This document shows positions 14,802-22,733 of a stretch of 23,556 nucleotides of DNA, one piece after another; position 1 is the stretch's first letter; the number at the start of each line of letters is the position of its first letter. Position numbers and translations under genes: made by a program. This stretch comes from Pseudomonadota bacterium (GTDB lineage: Bacteria > Pseudomonadota > Gammaproteobacteria > Burkholderiales > Burkholderiaceae_D). A model generated the notes under the pieces. The model saw only the letters and a list, made by a program, of their open reading frames with translations. It ran no database searches and was not told the DNA's origin. Location: the NCBI GenBank assembly GCA_023422955.1, contig JAFAGG010000083.1, forward strand, positions 1 through 23,556, written 5' to 3'.

Positions 14802-15888
14802 CCTGCTTCACCGTGAACTGATCGAGGTCGGAGCCGGCGGCTTCCAGCGCTTCCATCAGGTTTCTGCTCTTGTCCTGCAGCAGGCCGACAGTATCGGTGG
14901 ATGCGGCCAGCAACTGCACGCGCACATGATCGCCCTGCAGTTGCAACTGTGCGCTGACCGCACCCAGTTGCGGCAACTCGATGCGTATCTTGCTTTGCCA
15001 AACCGCTGCGTCAGAGCGGTCTTCTCCCTGCGCCTGTTCAGGCGTTTCATCGCTGATTTCCCACAGCAGCTTCTGTCCCGGCCACAGCTCGCCTTCCCAG
15101 GCGGTGCGCCGATGTTCCAGCAATTCCAGTTGCAGGTTGACCAGGCGCGCTGCCTGCGGATTGTCGGAGCCGCCCAGGCGCAATACGGTATCCGCCTGCT
15201 GCGCATCGGCGGCCAGTTCGTCGGACAGGACGGAGGCTGCAATCGTCTTGCCCGCAGCGCCGGGCTCGGCATTCAGTTTTTGTACCGCCGCATCGCCGCC
15301 GTGGCGCTGCAATGCCGCCTGCGGCTCGCGCATCAGGCGTTCCAGCGAACGCTGATTGGTCGCCCATTCCCCCACATGCGATTCGTAAAACAAGCCGCTG
15401 CCATCGAGCATGTTCTGCAGCGCCTTGGCCAGCTGCTGCGCCATGGCGGGGCCGGCGACGTTGGCCGCCTGCAGGAGCGGCGGGCCGCCCAGCACGCGGT
15501 TGGGCAAACCCTGGCGCTGCGCCAGTTGCCGCATCTGGTCGATCAGGCGGCCGGTGTCGCTGACCGAAGTCGGCGCGCTGCCGCCGGGCTGGCCGGCGTT
15601 GAGCAGAAAGGTGGGGCGGGGCTGGTGAGCGATCAGGGTCAGGTTGAGGCGATCGCCGGGCTGGGTGCCGGCCGGCAGCGGCATGCGCGCGGCGGCATTG
15701 GCAATGCGCACCAGGAACTGGCCGTCGTGCAGGCGCGACTGCACGGTAGCGCTGTATTCCTTGCCGAGCGCAATCTGGTTGAGCCGCGTGACGCTTTCTT
15801 CACGCGCATCGCCGACCGTCTTCGCTGAGGCCGGCGAATTTACCGGTGTCAGCGGACGCAATCCCGTCGGATCGGTCGGCTTGAGCAT
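14788..15888 (-). CDS. Second FliK-like hook-length control protein
   Basis: This 366-residue protein has the C-terminal hook domain of FliK (about residues 258-350), with the strands WPGQKLLWEI, KIRIELPQLGAVSAQLQLQGDHVRVQLLA and the helix LLQDKSRNLMEALEAAGSDLDQF. The middle is helical and Gln/Ala-rich, and an N-terminal part (RLHDGQFLVRIANAAARMPLPAGTQPGDRLNLTLI) looks like a beta domain. It differs strongly from the fliK at 3556-4647, lacking LNPPELGPL. It lies 4 nt after fliT and overlaps the FlhB-like gene, suggesting that the pair interact as FliK and FlhB do. Whether it is exported or acts as a ruler is unknown. Confidence 0.8.
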   Translation of the reverse strand: MLKPTDPTGLRPLTPVNSPASAKTVGDAREESVTRLNQIALGKEYSATVQSRLHDGQFLVRIANAAARMPLPAGTQPGDRLNLTLIAHQPRPTFLLNAGQPGGSAPTSVSDTGRLIDQMRQLAQRQGLPNRVLGGPPLLQAANVAGPAMAQQLAKALQNMLDGSGLFYESHVGEWATNQRSLERLMREPQAALQRHGGDAAVQKLNAEPGAAGKTIAASVLSDELAADAQQADTVLRLGGSDNPQAARLVNLQLELLEHRRTAWEGELWPGQKLLWEISDETPEQAQGEDRSDAAVWQSKIRIELPQLGAVSAQLQLQGDHVRVQLLAASTDTVGLLQDKSRNLMEALEAAGSDLDQFTVKQDERA

Positions 15889-15892
15889 GAGA

Positions 15893-16231
15893 TCAGTATC
15901 CTGCGCTGCTGCCGTAGGCCTTGGCTAATTTGCGCTCGGTGCCGGCATTGTTCATCAAGGCAGACAATTGCGTCATCCAAGGCTGAGTGAGGTCGCGGAT
16001 TTCGCGGTCGTCCTGCAATATTTTTTCTATCAGCCGGGTTTTTCTTTCACGCGCCACGGCGGACAGCGCCTGCACCGGCACATCGCCGCGACGAATCATG
16101 GCGACCTGTGCCGAGCAACGCGATTCCAGCAAGGTGAGCTGGTCCCAGTCGGCGTTGCGCGCCGCGGCAAGCATTTCTTGCATGAGCCCAGCCACGTTCT
16201 CATACAGATCGAGAATTTCTTGGTTTTCCAT
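15893..16231 (-). CDS. fliT: Flagellar protein FliT (FliD chaperone)
   Basis: FliT is the export chaperone of the cap protein FliD; in enteric bacteria it also inhibits FlhDC. The 112-residue product is all helical, with ENQEILDLYENVAGLMQEML at the start, WDQLTLLESRCSAQVAMI in the middle and KTRLIEKILQDDREIRDLTQPWM before the end, the usual FliT pattern. It lies 5 nt after fliS and 4 nt before the second FliK-like gene, in the standard fliD-fliS-fliT order. FliT sequences diverge a lot, so position contributes to this call. The family C-terminus regulating binding is present (QLSALMNN). Confidence 0.88.
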   Translation of the reverse strand: MENQEILDLYENVAGLMQEMLAAARNADWDQLTLLESRCSAQVAMIRRGDVPVQALSAVARERKTRLIEKILQDDREIRDLTQPWMTQLSALMNNAGTERKLAKAYGSSAGY

Positions 16232-16236
16232 GTTAT

Positions 16237-16731
16237 TCAGGCTTTCATCAGGCGTTGAGGCGCTGCCGGCATCAGGGCGTCGTAAAGTTTGGGGGCGTTC
16301 GGTGTTGCTGCTTGCGGCGCCGGTGCCTCGGCTGCTGCCGCTTTCGGTTCGATCGCGAGCCAGGCGTCGCGCAAATCCTTCAGCAACTGCTGCACTTCTT
16401 CCAGGTAGTCCTGGCGGTTCTTGAGATTGGCTTCGAGCAGGCGAGTGCCCATGTAGCCGTACAGCGCATCCAGGTTCTGCGCCAGTTCGCCGCCGGCCGA
16501 TTTGTCCAGGCTGGCGCGCAAGCCGCTGTCGATGATGGAAATCGCACGCGAGATGGCTTGGCCTTTTGCGGCAACATCGCCGGTCTGCAGATGATTGATG
16601 GCGGTCGCCACCGACACCGTGGCGCCGTCGAACAGCATTGTGATCAGCTTGTGGGGGCTGGCAGCCGTCACACCGGTTTCCACGTTGACCTTGGCGTAGG
16701 CGGCCGCGCCGCTATTCATTGTTCCAAACAT
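16237..16731 (-). CDS. fliS: Flagellar export chaperone FliS
   Basis: FliS binds the C-terminus of flagellin and prevents early polymerisation in the cytoplasm. The 164-residue product contains the family core (about residues 1-130): AAYAKVNVETGVTAASPHKLITMLFDGA, then ISIIDSGLRASLD, LYGYMGTRLLEANLKN and LLKDLRDAWLAIEP. The ATG (MFGTMNSG) has AAAGGGA upstream; a TTG further up overlaps the fliD stop. It is 10 nt after fliD. Unusual is the Ala/Pro-rich tail of about 34 residues after position 130 (AAAAEAPAPQAATPNAPK), not part of the usual 120-140 residue chaperone. Confidence 0.95.
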   Translation of the reverse strand: MFGTMNSGAAAYAKVNVETGVTAASPHKLITMLFDGATVSVATAINHLQTGDVAAKGQAISRAISIIDSGLRASLDKSAGGELAQNLDALYGYMGTRLLEANLKNRQDYLEEVQQLLKDLRDAWLAIEPKAAAAEAPAPQAATPNAPKLYDALMPAAPQRLMKA

Positions 16732-16741
16732 GTTCGTCCCT

Positions 16742-18706
16742 TTACTCAATCTTTGGCAGGTTCGCCAGTTGCTGCGCCAGGTAGCTGCTGGTCTGGTTCA
16801 TGCTGCTGATCATCACGTCCAGTGCAGTGAACTGGGCGCGGTAACGCTGCTCCACCTGTTCTAGCCGCCGGCCGATGGAATCGCGCTGCTGGTCCAGGCC
16901 CTTGATGCTGGCATTCAGGCCATCGGTGCGGGCCTTGATCAGCCCGTCGCTGCCCAGGTAGTTGTTGATCCACTCGCTCAGCTGATGCGCGAAGCCGTAG
17001 GAAAAGGCGATCGTGCCCCGCGAGGCGTTTTCCGCACCGCCTGTGATCAGCATGCGCAGCCCTTCGGCGGCAGTGCCGGTTGCGCCCTTCAGTTCCTGGC
17101 CCGAGCCGGTGGCTGGCGCGCCGCCTATCGTGCCCTGCACGTCGGTGCCGGTGGTGGCGGCACGGTCGGCGCCGAACAGCGCATCGGCGGCGGTGCCGCT
17201 CATTTCCACCTTGGATTCGGAACCGTAGCGGTTAGAAGTGACGGTGATTTTCCCTGCATCCGCGCTGACCGTGACGGCGGCGCCGGCGTCGGAAAAGGCC
17301 TTGGTGCCGTTGATCGTCGATTGCAAGTGCGAGACTAGGCTGGCGACGGTGTAGTTGCCAGCGGTGAGTTGCACATTGGCCGTCACGCCGTTGATCGTCA
17401 CCGTCAGGCTGTCGTTGACATTGTCCTGGATACTGAGCGCTGCCGGTGTGCTGCCTGCCAGCTTGCCTTGCGTGGCTAGCGAGGTGACGAAGACTTCGTA
17501 TTCACCTGCTTTGGTCTTGGCGCTTGCGCCTTCAAAGCCGACCAGGCTGTCGGTTGCCTTGCCCATGGTGGCAAACAGTGCGGCGATGTCGTCGATGTTG
17601 TTGTCTATGGCTTTCTGCAGCTTGGACGAATCGACCGCGAGCGTGCCATCTTTCTGGAAAGCGACACCGATCTCCGACAGGTGTTTCAGGTTGCCTGCGT
17701 TGTCGGGCGCCGCATTCAGCATGCCGCGTATCCCCGCCTGTATCGAGCGTACGGTGGAGTCGCCAACCAGAGGGCCGGCCTGTTGCGTGTCGGGATCGTA
17801 GGCGGTCAGAGTGGACAGGGTCTTGTTCAGGTCGTTGTAGGCCTTCACAAACGCATTGACCGCGCCGGTGACCGAGGCTGTGTCCCGGCTGGCAGAAACC
17901 TTGGCGGTGCCGGTGGTCACTGCGGTGAGCGTGATGCCCTGGATCGCATCCTTGATCTCGTTGGTTGCGCTGCGCACCGCAATGCCGTTGACCGTCAGTT
18001 CCGCATCCTGCGCCGCACTGGTCTGCTGCAGGCTTTTCGTACCGGCCGGATCGTAAGCGAGCAGGTCGGCGAGGGCGGCTTCGCCGTCGACCGTGATTTT
18101 CATGCTGCTGGCAGCGCCGGTTTTATCTGAGGTGAGAACAAGGCGATGCGGGCTGGTGCTGCCATCCGACACGAGAGTGGCGGTGACGCCCAGCTTGGCC
18201 TTGTTGATCGCGTCGCGCAGGCCCTGCAGGGAATTGTTGGAACTGTCGATGGTGACGGTGCCGCCAGCCAGATCCGGGTTTTCGGTGAAGCTCGATTCGC
18301 TGGCAGTGCCGAACTGGAAACGTATCGTAGTGGCAGCGCCGGAGCCTATGGTTGCAGTCGTGCTCGCCTGGCCCGTGGCTGCCAAAGACTGAGCTTGTGC
18401 CAGTTCAGTGATCTCGACGTTATAACTGCCGGCAGCGGGGCTGCCTCCTCCCGTAGCAGTGAAAATTTTCGCGTCGCTGGACGACACGCTCATGGACTGG
18501 AATTTCGAGTTCTTGCCGAGATCATTGACGGCCGTCTGGAAGGTGCCGAGCGCGCCCTGCAGGCTGCCAAAGGCGCTCAGCTTGGCCTGGTGGCTGGCTT
18601 CCTTCTTTGCCAGGTTCTGCAGCGGACGTGACTCTACCGCCATCAACTGGCTGATGATGGAATTGATGTCCAGGTTAGAGCCTATGCCGGGTGCGGAAAG
18701 GGCCAC
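16742..18706 (-). CDS. fliD: Flagellar filament cap protein FliD
   Basis: FliD caps the growing filament and helps fold exported flagellin. The 654-residue product has the conserved N-terminal region (GIGSNLDINSIISQLMAVESRPLQNLAKKEA), two or more variable beta-rich domains typical of surface-exposed FliD segments, flagellin IN-type motifs (SLTVTINGVTANVQL and similar), and the C-terminal coiled-coil region ending MISSMNQTSSYLAQQLANLP. It is clearly longer than the roughly 450-500 residues common in the family, consistent with an extra domain between about residues 390 and 560. GGAGG lies before the ATG, and a FliA promoter lies about 40 nt upstream. Confidence 0.96.
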   Translation of the reverse strand: MALSAPGIGSNLDINSIISQLMAVESRPLQNLAKKEASHQAKLSAFGSLQGALGTFQTAVNDLGKNSKFQSMSVSSSDAKIFTATGGGSPAAGSYNVEITELAQAQSLAATGQASTTATIGSGAATTIRFQFGTASESSFTENPDLAGGTVTIDSSNNSLQGLRDAINKAKLGVTATLVSDGSTSPHRLVLTSDKTGAASSMKITVDGEAALADLLAYDPAGTKSLQQTSAAQDAELTVNGIAVRSATNEIKDAIQGITLTAVTTGTAKVSASRDTASVTGAVNAFVKAYNDLNKTLSTLTAYDPDTQQAGPLVGDSTVRSIQAGIRGMLNAAPDNAGNLKHLSEIGVAFQKDGTLAVDSSKLQKAIDNNIDDIAALFATMGKATDSLVGFEGASAKTKAGEYEVFVTSLATQGKLAGSTPAALSIQDNVNDSLTVTINGVTANVQLTAGNYTVASLVSHLQSTINGTKAFSDAGAAVTVSADAGKITVTSNRYGSESKVEMSGTAADALFGADRAATTGTDVQGTIGGAPATGSGQELKGATGTAAEGLRMLITGGAENASRGTIAFSYGFAHQLSEWINNYLGSDGLIKARTDGLNASIKGLDQQRDSIGRRLEQVEQRYRAQFTALDVMISSMNQTSSYLAQQLANLPKIE

Positions 18707-18744
18707 ATTGCCTCCAATGAATGAGATCGTCTTACTGTAATAGG

Positions 18745-18771
18745 TTAACGGCCGCCGCCAAGCGATCTTTA
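18745..18771 (-). promoter_or_regulatory. FliA (sigma-28) promoter of fliD
   Basis: On the minus strand TAAA (18771-18768), 15 nt, then GCCGTTAA (18752-18745). This differs by one base from the sigma-28 consensus TAAA-N15-GCCGATAA and has exact spacing. It lies about 40 nt upstream of the fliD ATG, as expected for a class 3 flagellar promoter, and may drive fliD-fliS-fliT and the genes behind them. Confidence 0.88.
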
Positions 18772-18888
18772 GAGGGGTGTTTTTGCCGCTGTTTCCGGGG
18801 ATGGTGGCAGGGTTTCACGAAGCACGACCTGGGCAGGCGGGAGAATACTCCTCCCCCTTGAAGGGAATGAAAAGGCAAGCCTGCTTCT

Positions 18889-19284
18889 TTACCGTCCGCC
18901 TGAAGCTCTGCCGCCCTGCACCAGCAGCATGTCCTGGATCTTGGCCAGCGCTTTGGCAATCTCCAGCGCTTCCTTGGTCGGCACCTGGCGGATGATCTCT
19001 TTCGTTTCTTGATCGACTACACGCATGATGGCGCGGTTCTCGTCGCTGTCGTAGGAAAATTCTACGTTGCGCGAAAACAGCTTCATCATGCGCTCGATAT
19101 CTTCGACTGCCTGCTTGGTCTGTTCCATTTCCGCGCTGCGCGATGGCTGGCGCACGGCCGACTCGGTGGCGGGTGTGGAGGCGGGTTTTACGGCACTATT
19201 CGACAGATGCGCCTGTGCGGCCGTATCCAATTTGTCGGTGGGCGCAGCATGGGCGCCGGGATATGAGACTGAACGAATGTCCAT
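18889..19284 (-). CDS. flaG: Flagellar protein FlaG
   Basis: FlaG is a small protein often found between flagellin and fliD genes that affects filament length; its mechanism is unclear. The roughly 131-residue product has a variable Ser/Ala/Pro-rich N-terminal half and a conserved C-terminal half with ERMMKLFSRNVEFSYDSDENRAIMRVVDQETKEIIRQVPTKEALEIAKAL, the FlaG hallmark. Two adjacent ATG codons are possible; the second is used because AAGGAG lies 6 nt before it. It follows fliC by about 75 nt, across the probable fliC terminator, and no separate promoter was found, so it is probably expressed by read-through. Confidence 0.93.
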   Translation of the reverse strand: MDIRSVSYPGAHAAPTDKLDTAAQAHLSNSAVKPASTPATESAVRQPSRSAEMEQTKQAVEDIERMMKLFSRNVEFSYDSDENRAIMRVVDQETKEIIRQVPTKEALEIAKALAKIQDMLLVQGGRASGGR

Positions 19285-19309
19285 CATGATCTCCTTGCTT
19301 GAACGGGAG

Positions 19310-19341
19310 AAAACCCGGCGAGCGCTTGCCGGCCGGGTTTT
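19310..19341 (-). terminator. Intrinsic terminator after fliC
   Basis: A 10-bp perfect stem (AAAACCCGGC on the minus strand at 19341-19332 pairing with GCCGGGTTTT at 19319-19310) has a 12-nt loop. The T run is the 3' half of the stem followed by CT. It starts about 20 nt past the flagellin stop and probably sets a high fliC to flaG ratio by partial read-through. Confidence 0.75.
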
Positions 19342-19360
19342 CTTACTCCTTCAGACTTGC

Positions 19361-20512
19361 TTAGCCGCGCAGCAGGCTCAGTACGTTGTTTGGCAACGAG
19401 TTGGCCTGGGCCAGCATCGCGGTACCGGCCTGTTGCAGGATTTGGCCCCGGGTCAGGTTGGCTGTTTCAGCTGCAAAGTCGGCATCAAGAATACGCGAGC
19501 GGGAGGCCGACATATTTTCTGCGCTGGTGGATAGGTTCGCAATTACGGACTCAAAGCGATTCTGCACTGCACCCAAGGTGGCGCGTGACGAATTGATCTC
19601 TTCGAGAGCTGCATCCACCTGTTTCATTGCTAGCGTAGCACCGGCGAAGGAGCTGATGTTCAAGCTAGAGATGCCGGTAACGGTGGCATTAGTGGAAGCT
19701 GTAGCAGCTGCGCCATTGAAGCCAGTCAGTGCGCCGGTATCGGTGCCGCCAAGGACGAAGGCGCTCTCGCTCGCTAGATCGATGCGGCCAGTGGCGGCAT
19801 TGTAGCTGGCGTTGACGCCAGTCTGACCAGAGATGTTGTTGATGGCATTCACTACTTGGTTAGTACGCTGTTGGGCGGTGCCAACGGCCGAAAGAGGGCC
19901 AATGTCAACGCCGCCGATTGTCAGCGAACCGGCCGCAACGACGCCAGTGCCCAAGGCCGAGATCGCCGAGGATTGCGTTGTGGAAGTGGTGATGGTACCG
20001 CCCAGGGAGACGATATTGGCATCGACCGGCGTATCCACAGTGATGGTTTCATCGGCATTTGCGCCAACTTGAAAAACAAAGGACGTAGCGCTGCCATCAA
20101 GTAACTTGGTGGTGTTGAAGCTGGTTTGATCGGCGACACGATCGATTTCTGACAGCAGTTGGCCGACTTCGGCTTGCAGCGCGGTGCGGTCCGAAGCCGA
20201 GTTGCTGGCGTTGGCTGATTGCACTGCCAGTTCGCGGATACGCTGCAGATTGTTACCGATCTCGGCTAAGGCACCTTCAGCAGTTTGAGCCAGCGAGATG
20301 CCATCGTTGGCATTACGGACTGCCACGTTCAGGCCGCGGATCTGGGTCGAGAAACGCTCGGAAATTGCCAGGCCGGCGGCGTCGTCCTTGGCGCTGTTGA
20401 TGCGCAGGCCGGAAGACAGGCGTTGCAGGGAAGTTTGCAGCGCGCTTTGCGAACCGTTCAGGTTGCGCTGTGCGGTCAGCGATGCAACGTTAGTATTGAT
20501 TACCATTGCCAT
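19361..20512 (-). CDS. fliC: Flagellin FliC
   Basis: FliC is the filament subunit, exported through the flagellar apparatus and polymerised under the FliD cap. The 383-residue product has the conserved N-terminal coiled-coil region (MAMVINTNVASLTAQRNL; SLQRLSSGLRINSAKDDAAG) and the TLR5-recognised segment LQRIRELAVQS (residues 89-99). The C-terminal region reads RFESVIANLSTSAENMSASR and DADFAAETANL, ending SLLRG. The variable central domain (about 145-295) is short, giving a compact flagellin. GGAG lies 7 nt before the ATG, and a perfect FliA promoter is about 100 nt upstream. It is the only flagellin gene in the window. Confidence 0.98.
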   Translation of the reverse strand: MAMVINTNVASLTAQRNLNGSQSALQTSLQRLSSGLRINSAKDDAAGLAISERFSTQIRGLNVAVRNANDGISLAQTAEGALAEIGNNLQRIRELAVQSANASNSASDRTALQAEVGQLLSEIDRVADQTSFNTTKLLDGSATSFVFQVGANADETITVDTPVDANIVSLGGTITTSTTQSSAISALGTGVVAAGSLTIGGVDIGPLSAVGTAQQRTNQVVNAINNISGQTGVNASYNAATGRIDLASESAFVLGGTDTGALTGFNGAAATASTNATVTGISSLNISSFAGATLAMKQVDAALEEINSSRATLGAVQNRFESVIANLSTSAENMSASRSRILDADFAAETANLTRGQILQQAGTAMLAQANSLPNNVLSLLRG

Positions 20513-20612
20513 GTTTGTGCTCCTTCAAGTTAGGGGAATAACCACGCTTGACTAATCCAGCGCAGTTCCCGGTTCTGGTGCTTGTGCCGTGAAGCCGGGC
20601 TGCTTGTTTGCT

Positions 20613-20639
20613 TTATCGGCCAGATCTCAAAAAAGTTTA
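20613..20639 (-). promoter_or_regulatory. FliA (sigma-28) promoter of fliC
   Basis: On the minus strand TAAA (20639-20636), exactly 15 nt, then GCCGATAA (20620-20613), a perfect match to the sigma-28 consensus. The 5' untranslated region would be about 90 nt. This is strong evidence that FliA controls late flagellar genes here. Confidence 0.95.
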
Positions 20640-20916
20640 GAGAATGTCTCAACTCTTTTTCAGATCCGGCTGAATCAAGGCGTGCAAGGCCTGTTACGGA
20701 ACTGGCTGGCAAAATCTTTAACAGAATATTTTTAAGGGGCAGCCCTCAAGTTTTCGTTTTGGCTGCCGTGTTGAGGGCGCCTTTTCGCTGTCTTATGAGT
20801 CGCCTAGTGCAGGTTATTTGGCCTGGAAACTGGTCTGGAAGTGGGTCGGCAAGGTGCAAAATGAGGGCGGAATGGGAAAAGAAGGGCAAAAGCGGCTTTG
20901 CTTGAAGTGCCGGAAT

Positions 20917-20943
20917 TAAAGATATTCCTTATGCTGTCGATAT
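20917..20943 (+). promoter_or_regulatory. Candidate FliA (sigma-28) promoter of cheR-cheD
   Basis: On the plus strand TAAA (20917-20920), 15 nt, then GTCGATAT (20936-20943). Six of eight -10 bases match GCCGATAA, and the spacing is exact. It would give a leader of about 210 nt containing the hairpin repeat at 20998-21082. Chemotaxis genes are often FliA-dependent, which supports the match, but two mismatches leave doubt. Confidence 0.55.
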
Positions 20944-20997
20944 TCCTTCTAGATTGGAGGGATTGGGGCAGCGGCTAACTGCTTGCCTTTAATCTTC

Positions 20998-21082
20998 TCC
21001 TCGAAGGGGAAGGGGGATGAATTTCGATTGTGGCTGATATTTAAACCCATCCCCACCCTAACCCTCCCCTTGAAGGGGAGGG
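20998..21082 (-). repeat. Composite hairpin repeat, second copy
   Basis: This is the reverse-orientation copy of the element downstream of fliP (1-166). It holds an imperfect stem GGGGATGAATTT (21013-21024) with AAACCCATCCCC (21043-21054) and, at 21062-21082, an 8-bp perfect stem CCCTCCCC/GGGGAGGG around TTGAA. It matches the outer parts of the first copy, including GGGGATGGGTTTAAATAT on the minus strand, but lacks that copy's 75-80 nt middle insertion. It lies in the probable leader of cheR. No T run follows the stems, so it is not a standard terminator. Confidence 0.8.
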
Positions 21083-21162
21083 GATAAAAAGCCCGGCTGG
21101 GTTGGGCTTCTCCCTCGGAGCATTTTGTAAGACGGGCCAAGCCCTATTGGAGCAACAAGGAA

Positions 21163-22071
21163 GTGAAACCAGTATCGCATCCAGATAATGTCAGCAGCAG
21201 CCGGGCCAGCGAGTTCGTGTTTACTGTTGAGGATTTCGAGCGGGTCAGGGCGTTGATCTATCGCCGCGCCGGCATTGCGCTGGGCGATACCAAGCAGCAG
21301 ATGGTGTATAGCCGCCTGGTGCGTCGCCTGCGTGCCATGGGTCTGCTCTCCTTTACCGACTATCTCGACAGGCTGGAACGTCAGGCGGATTCGCCCGAGT
21401 GGGAATTCTTTACCAATGCGCTGACCACCAACCTGACTTCCTTCTTCCGCGAGGAGCATCACTTTCCCATCCTGGCCGAGCATGTCAAGAAAATCGGTGG
21501 GCCGATTTCGATCTGGTGTTCTGCTGCTTCCACCGGCGAAGAGCCGTATTCGATCGCGATGACGCTGTGCGAAGCCTTCGGCACACTCACGCCGCCGGCT
21601 ACCATCATTGCGACCGATATCGCCACGGATGTGCTGGCGACTGCCGAGCAGGGGATTTATCCGCTGGCGCAGATGGGGCGCATGCAGGAGCAGCGCCTGA
21701 AGAAGTTCTTCCTGAAGGGCAAGGGCGCGCAGGCCGGCATGGCGCGGGTGCGGCCGGAGTTGCGCAACATGATTACGTTCAAGCAGCTGAACCTGCTGGA
21801 CGAGCGCAACAAGTGGCCGCTGAACGGTCCTTTCGATGCCATCTTCTGCCGCAACGTGATGATTTATTTCGACAAGCCGACCCAGGCGAAAATCCTGTCG
21901 CGCTTCGTGCCGCTGATGAAACCGGATACGCTGCTGTTCGCTGGCCACTCCGAAAACTTTTTATATGTGTCGAATGCACTGCGCCTGCGCGGCAAGACGG
22001 TTTATCAACTGGCCGGCGCAGACGGGCCGGGCGGGCGAACCGGGAATCCGCGCATGACGGTCGCGGCATGA
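21163..22071 (+). CDS. cheR: Chemotaxis protein methyltransferase CheR
   Basis: CheR methylates glutamate residues of chemoreceptors using S-adenosylmethionine, providing adaptation. The 302-residue product has a helical N-terminal CheR domain (about residues 18-75, with DFERVRALIYRRAGIAL) and a catalytic domain with LTTNLTSFFREEHHF, the SAM-binding loop CSAASTGEEPYS (119-130), IIATDIATDVL and FDAIFCRNVMIYFD. The GTG start is used because no ATG lies before the domain and AAGG/GGAG sequences precede it; initiation may be weak. It is 10 nt upstream of cheD and divergent from fliC. Confidence 0.97.
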   Translation: MKPVSHPDNVSSSRASEFVFTVEDFERVRALIYRRAGIALGDTKQQMVYSRLVRRLRAMGLLSFTDYLDRLERQADSPEWEFFTNALTTNLTSFFREEHHFPILAEHVKKIGGPISIWCSAASTGEEPYSIAMTLCEAFGTLTPPATIIATDIATDVLATAEQGIYPLAQMGRMQEQRLKKFFLKGKGAQAGMARVRPELRNMITFKQLNLLDERNKWPLNGPFDAIFCRNVMIYFDKPTQAKILSRFVPLMKPDTLLFAGHSENFLYVSNALRLRGKTVYQLAGADGPGGRTGNPRMTVAA

Positions 22072-22081
22072 ACAGGCGGGT

Positions 22082-22690
22082 ATGAATCCTTCTATAGACG
22101 AACAGTTCGCCAGCAGTCTTTATTACGATCGCCAGTTCGATTGCGATGCCGCCAAGATCCTGCCCGGCGAGTTTTATTTCACGCACAAGGACATGGCTAT
22201 CGTGACCGTGCTGGGTTCCTGCGTGGCGGCCTGCATCCGCGACCGCATTACCGGCATAGGCGGCATGAATCATTTCATGCTGCCCTATAGCGGCGACGCC
22301 GACAGCCCGATCTCGGCATCGATGCGCTATGGCTCCTACGCGATGGAAGTGCTGATCAACCAGTTGATCAAGGCCGGTGCGCGCCGGGAAAACCTGGAAG
22401 CCAAGGTGTTCGGCGGCGGTGCGGTGCTGCGCGGCTTTACCGCGATGAACGTGGGCGAGCGTAATGCCAATTTCGTGCGCGAGTATCTGCGCAACGAAAG
22501 CATCCGGGTGCTGGCGGAAGATCTCAACAGCAATTATGCGAGGAAAGTTTATTTCTTCCCGCGCAGTGGCCGGGTGCTGGTCAAGAAAATAGACAGCATG
22601 AACAACAATACGCTGGCCAATCGTGAACAGGATTACGCAGAGAAACTGCAGAAACGCATGGCAACGTCCGGCGAAGTCGAATTGTTCTGA
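22082..22690 (+). CDS. cheD: Chemoreceptor glutamine deamidase CheD
   Basis: CheD deamidates specific glutamines of chemoreceptors to methylatable glutamates and interacts with CheC in some bacteria. The 202-residue product has the conserved catalytic set: Thr42 and Cys47 in VTVLGSCVAAC and His64 in GGMNHFMLP, followed by MRYGSYAMEVLINQLIKAGA and KVFGGGAVL. Length is usual. It follows cheR by 10 nt and is ended by a strong terminator about 45 nt downstream. cheB, which commonly follows cheD in betaproteobacteria, is not here. Confidence 0.97.
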   Translation: MNPSIDEQFASSLYYDRQFDCDAAKILPGEFYFTHKDMAIVTVLGSCVAACIRDRITGIGGMNHFMLPYSGDADSPISASMRYGSYAMEVLINQLIKAGARRENLEAKVFGGGAVLRGFTAMNVGERNANFVREYLRNESIRVLAEDLNSNYARKVYFFPRSGRVLVKKIDSMNNNTLANREQDYAEKLQKRMATSGEVELF

Positions 22691-22733
22691 TCCTTTTGAG
22701 CTGATTGCTCCTGAACCTGCTACGGCATTATTG

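Larger units (their letters stand above)
20640..21162. other. Intergenic region between the fliC promoter and cheR
   Basis: This stretch between the divergent fliC and cheR genes contains no supported gene. The left half (20640-20900) is plain, with runs of A and G and no clear structure. A candidate FliA promoter for cheR lies at 20917-20943, and a hairpin repeat at about 20998-21082 precedes the GTG start. Small frames on either strand here lack ribosome-binding sites. Confidence 0.55.

Noticed and set aside
21062..21082. Hairpin before cheR as a terminator
   Set aside because: The stem is strong, but no T run follows on either strand; better described as a repeat element.
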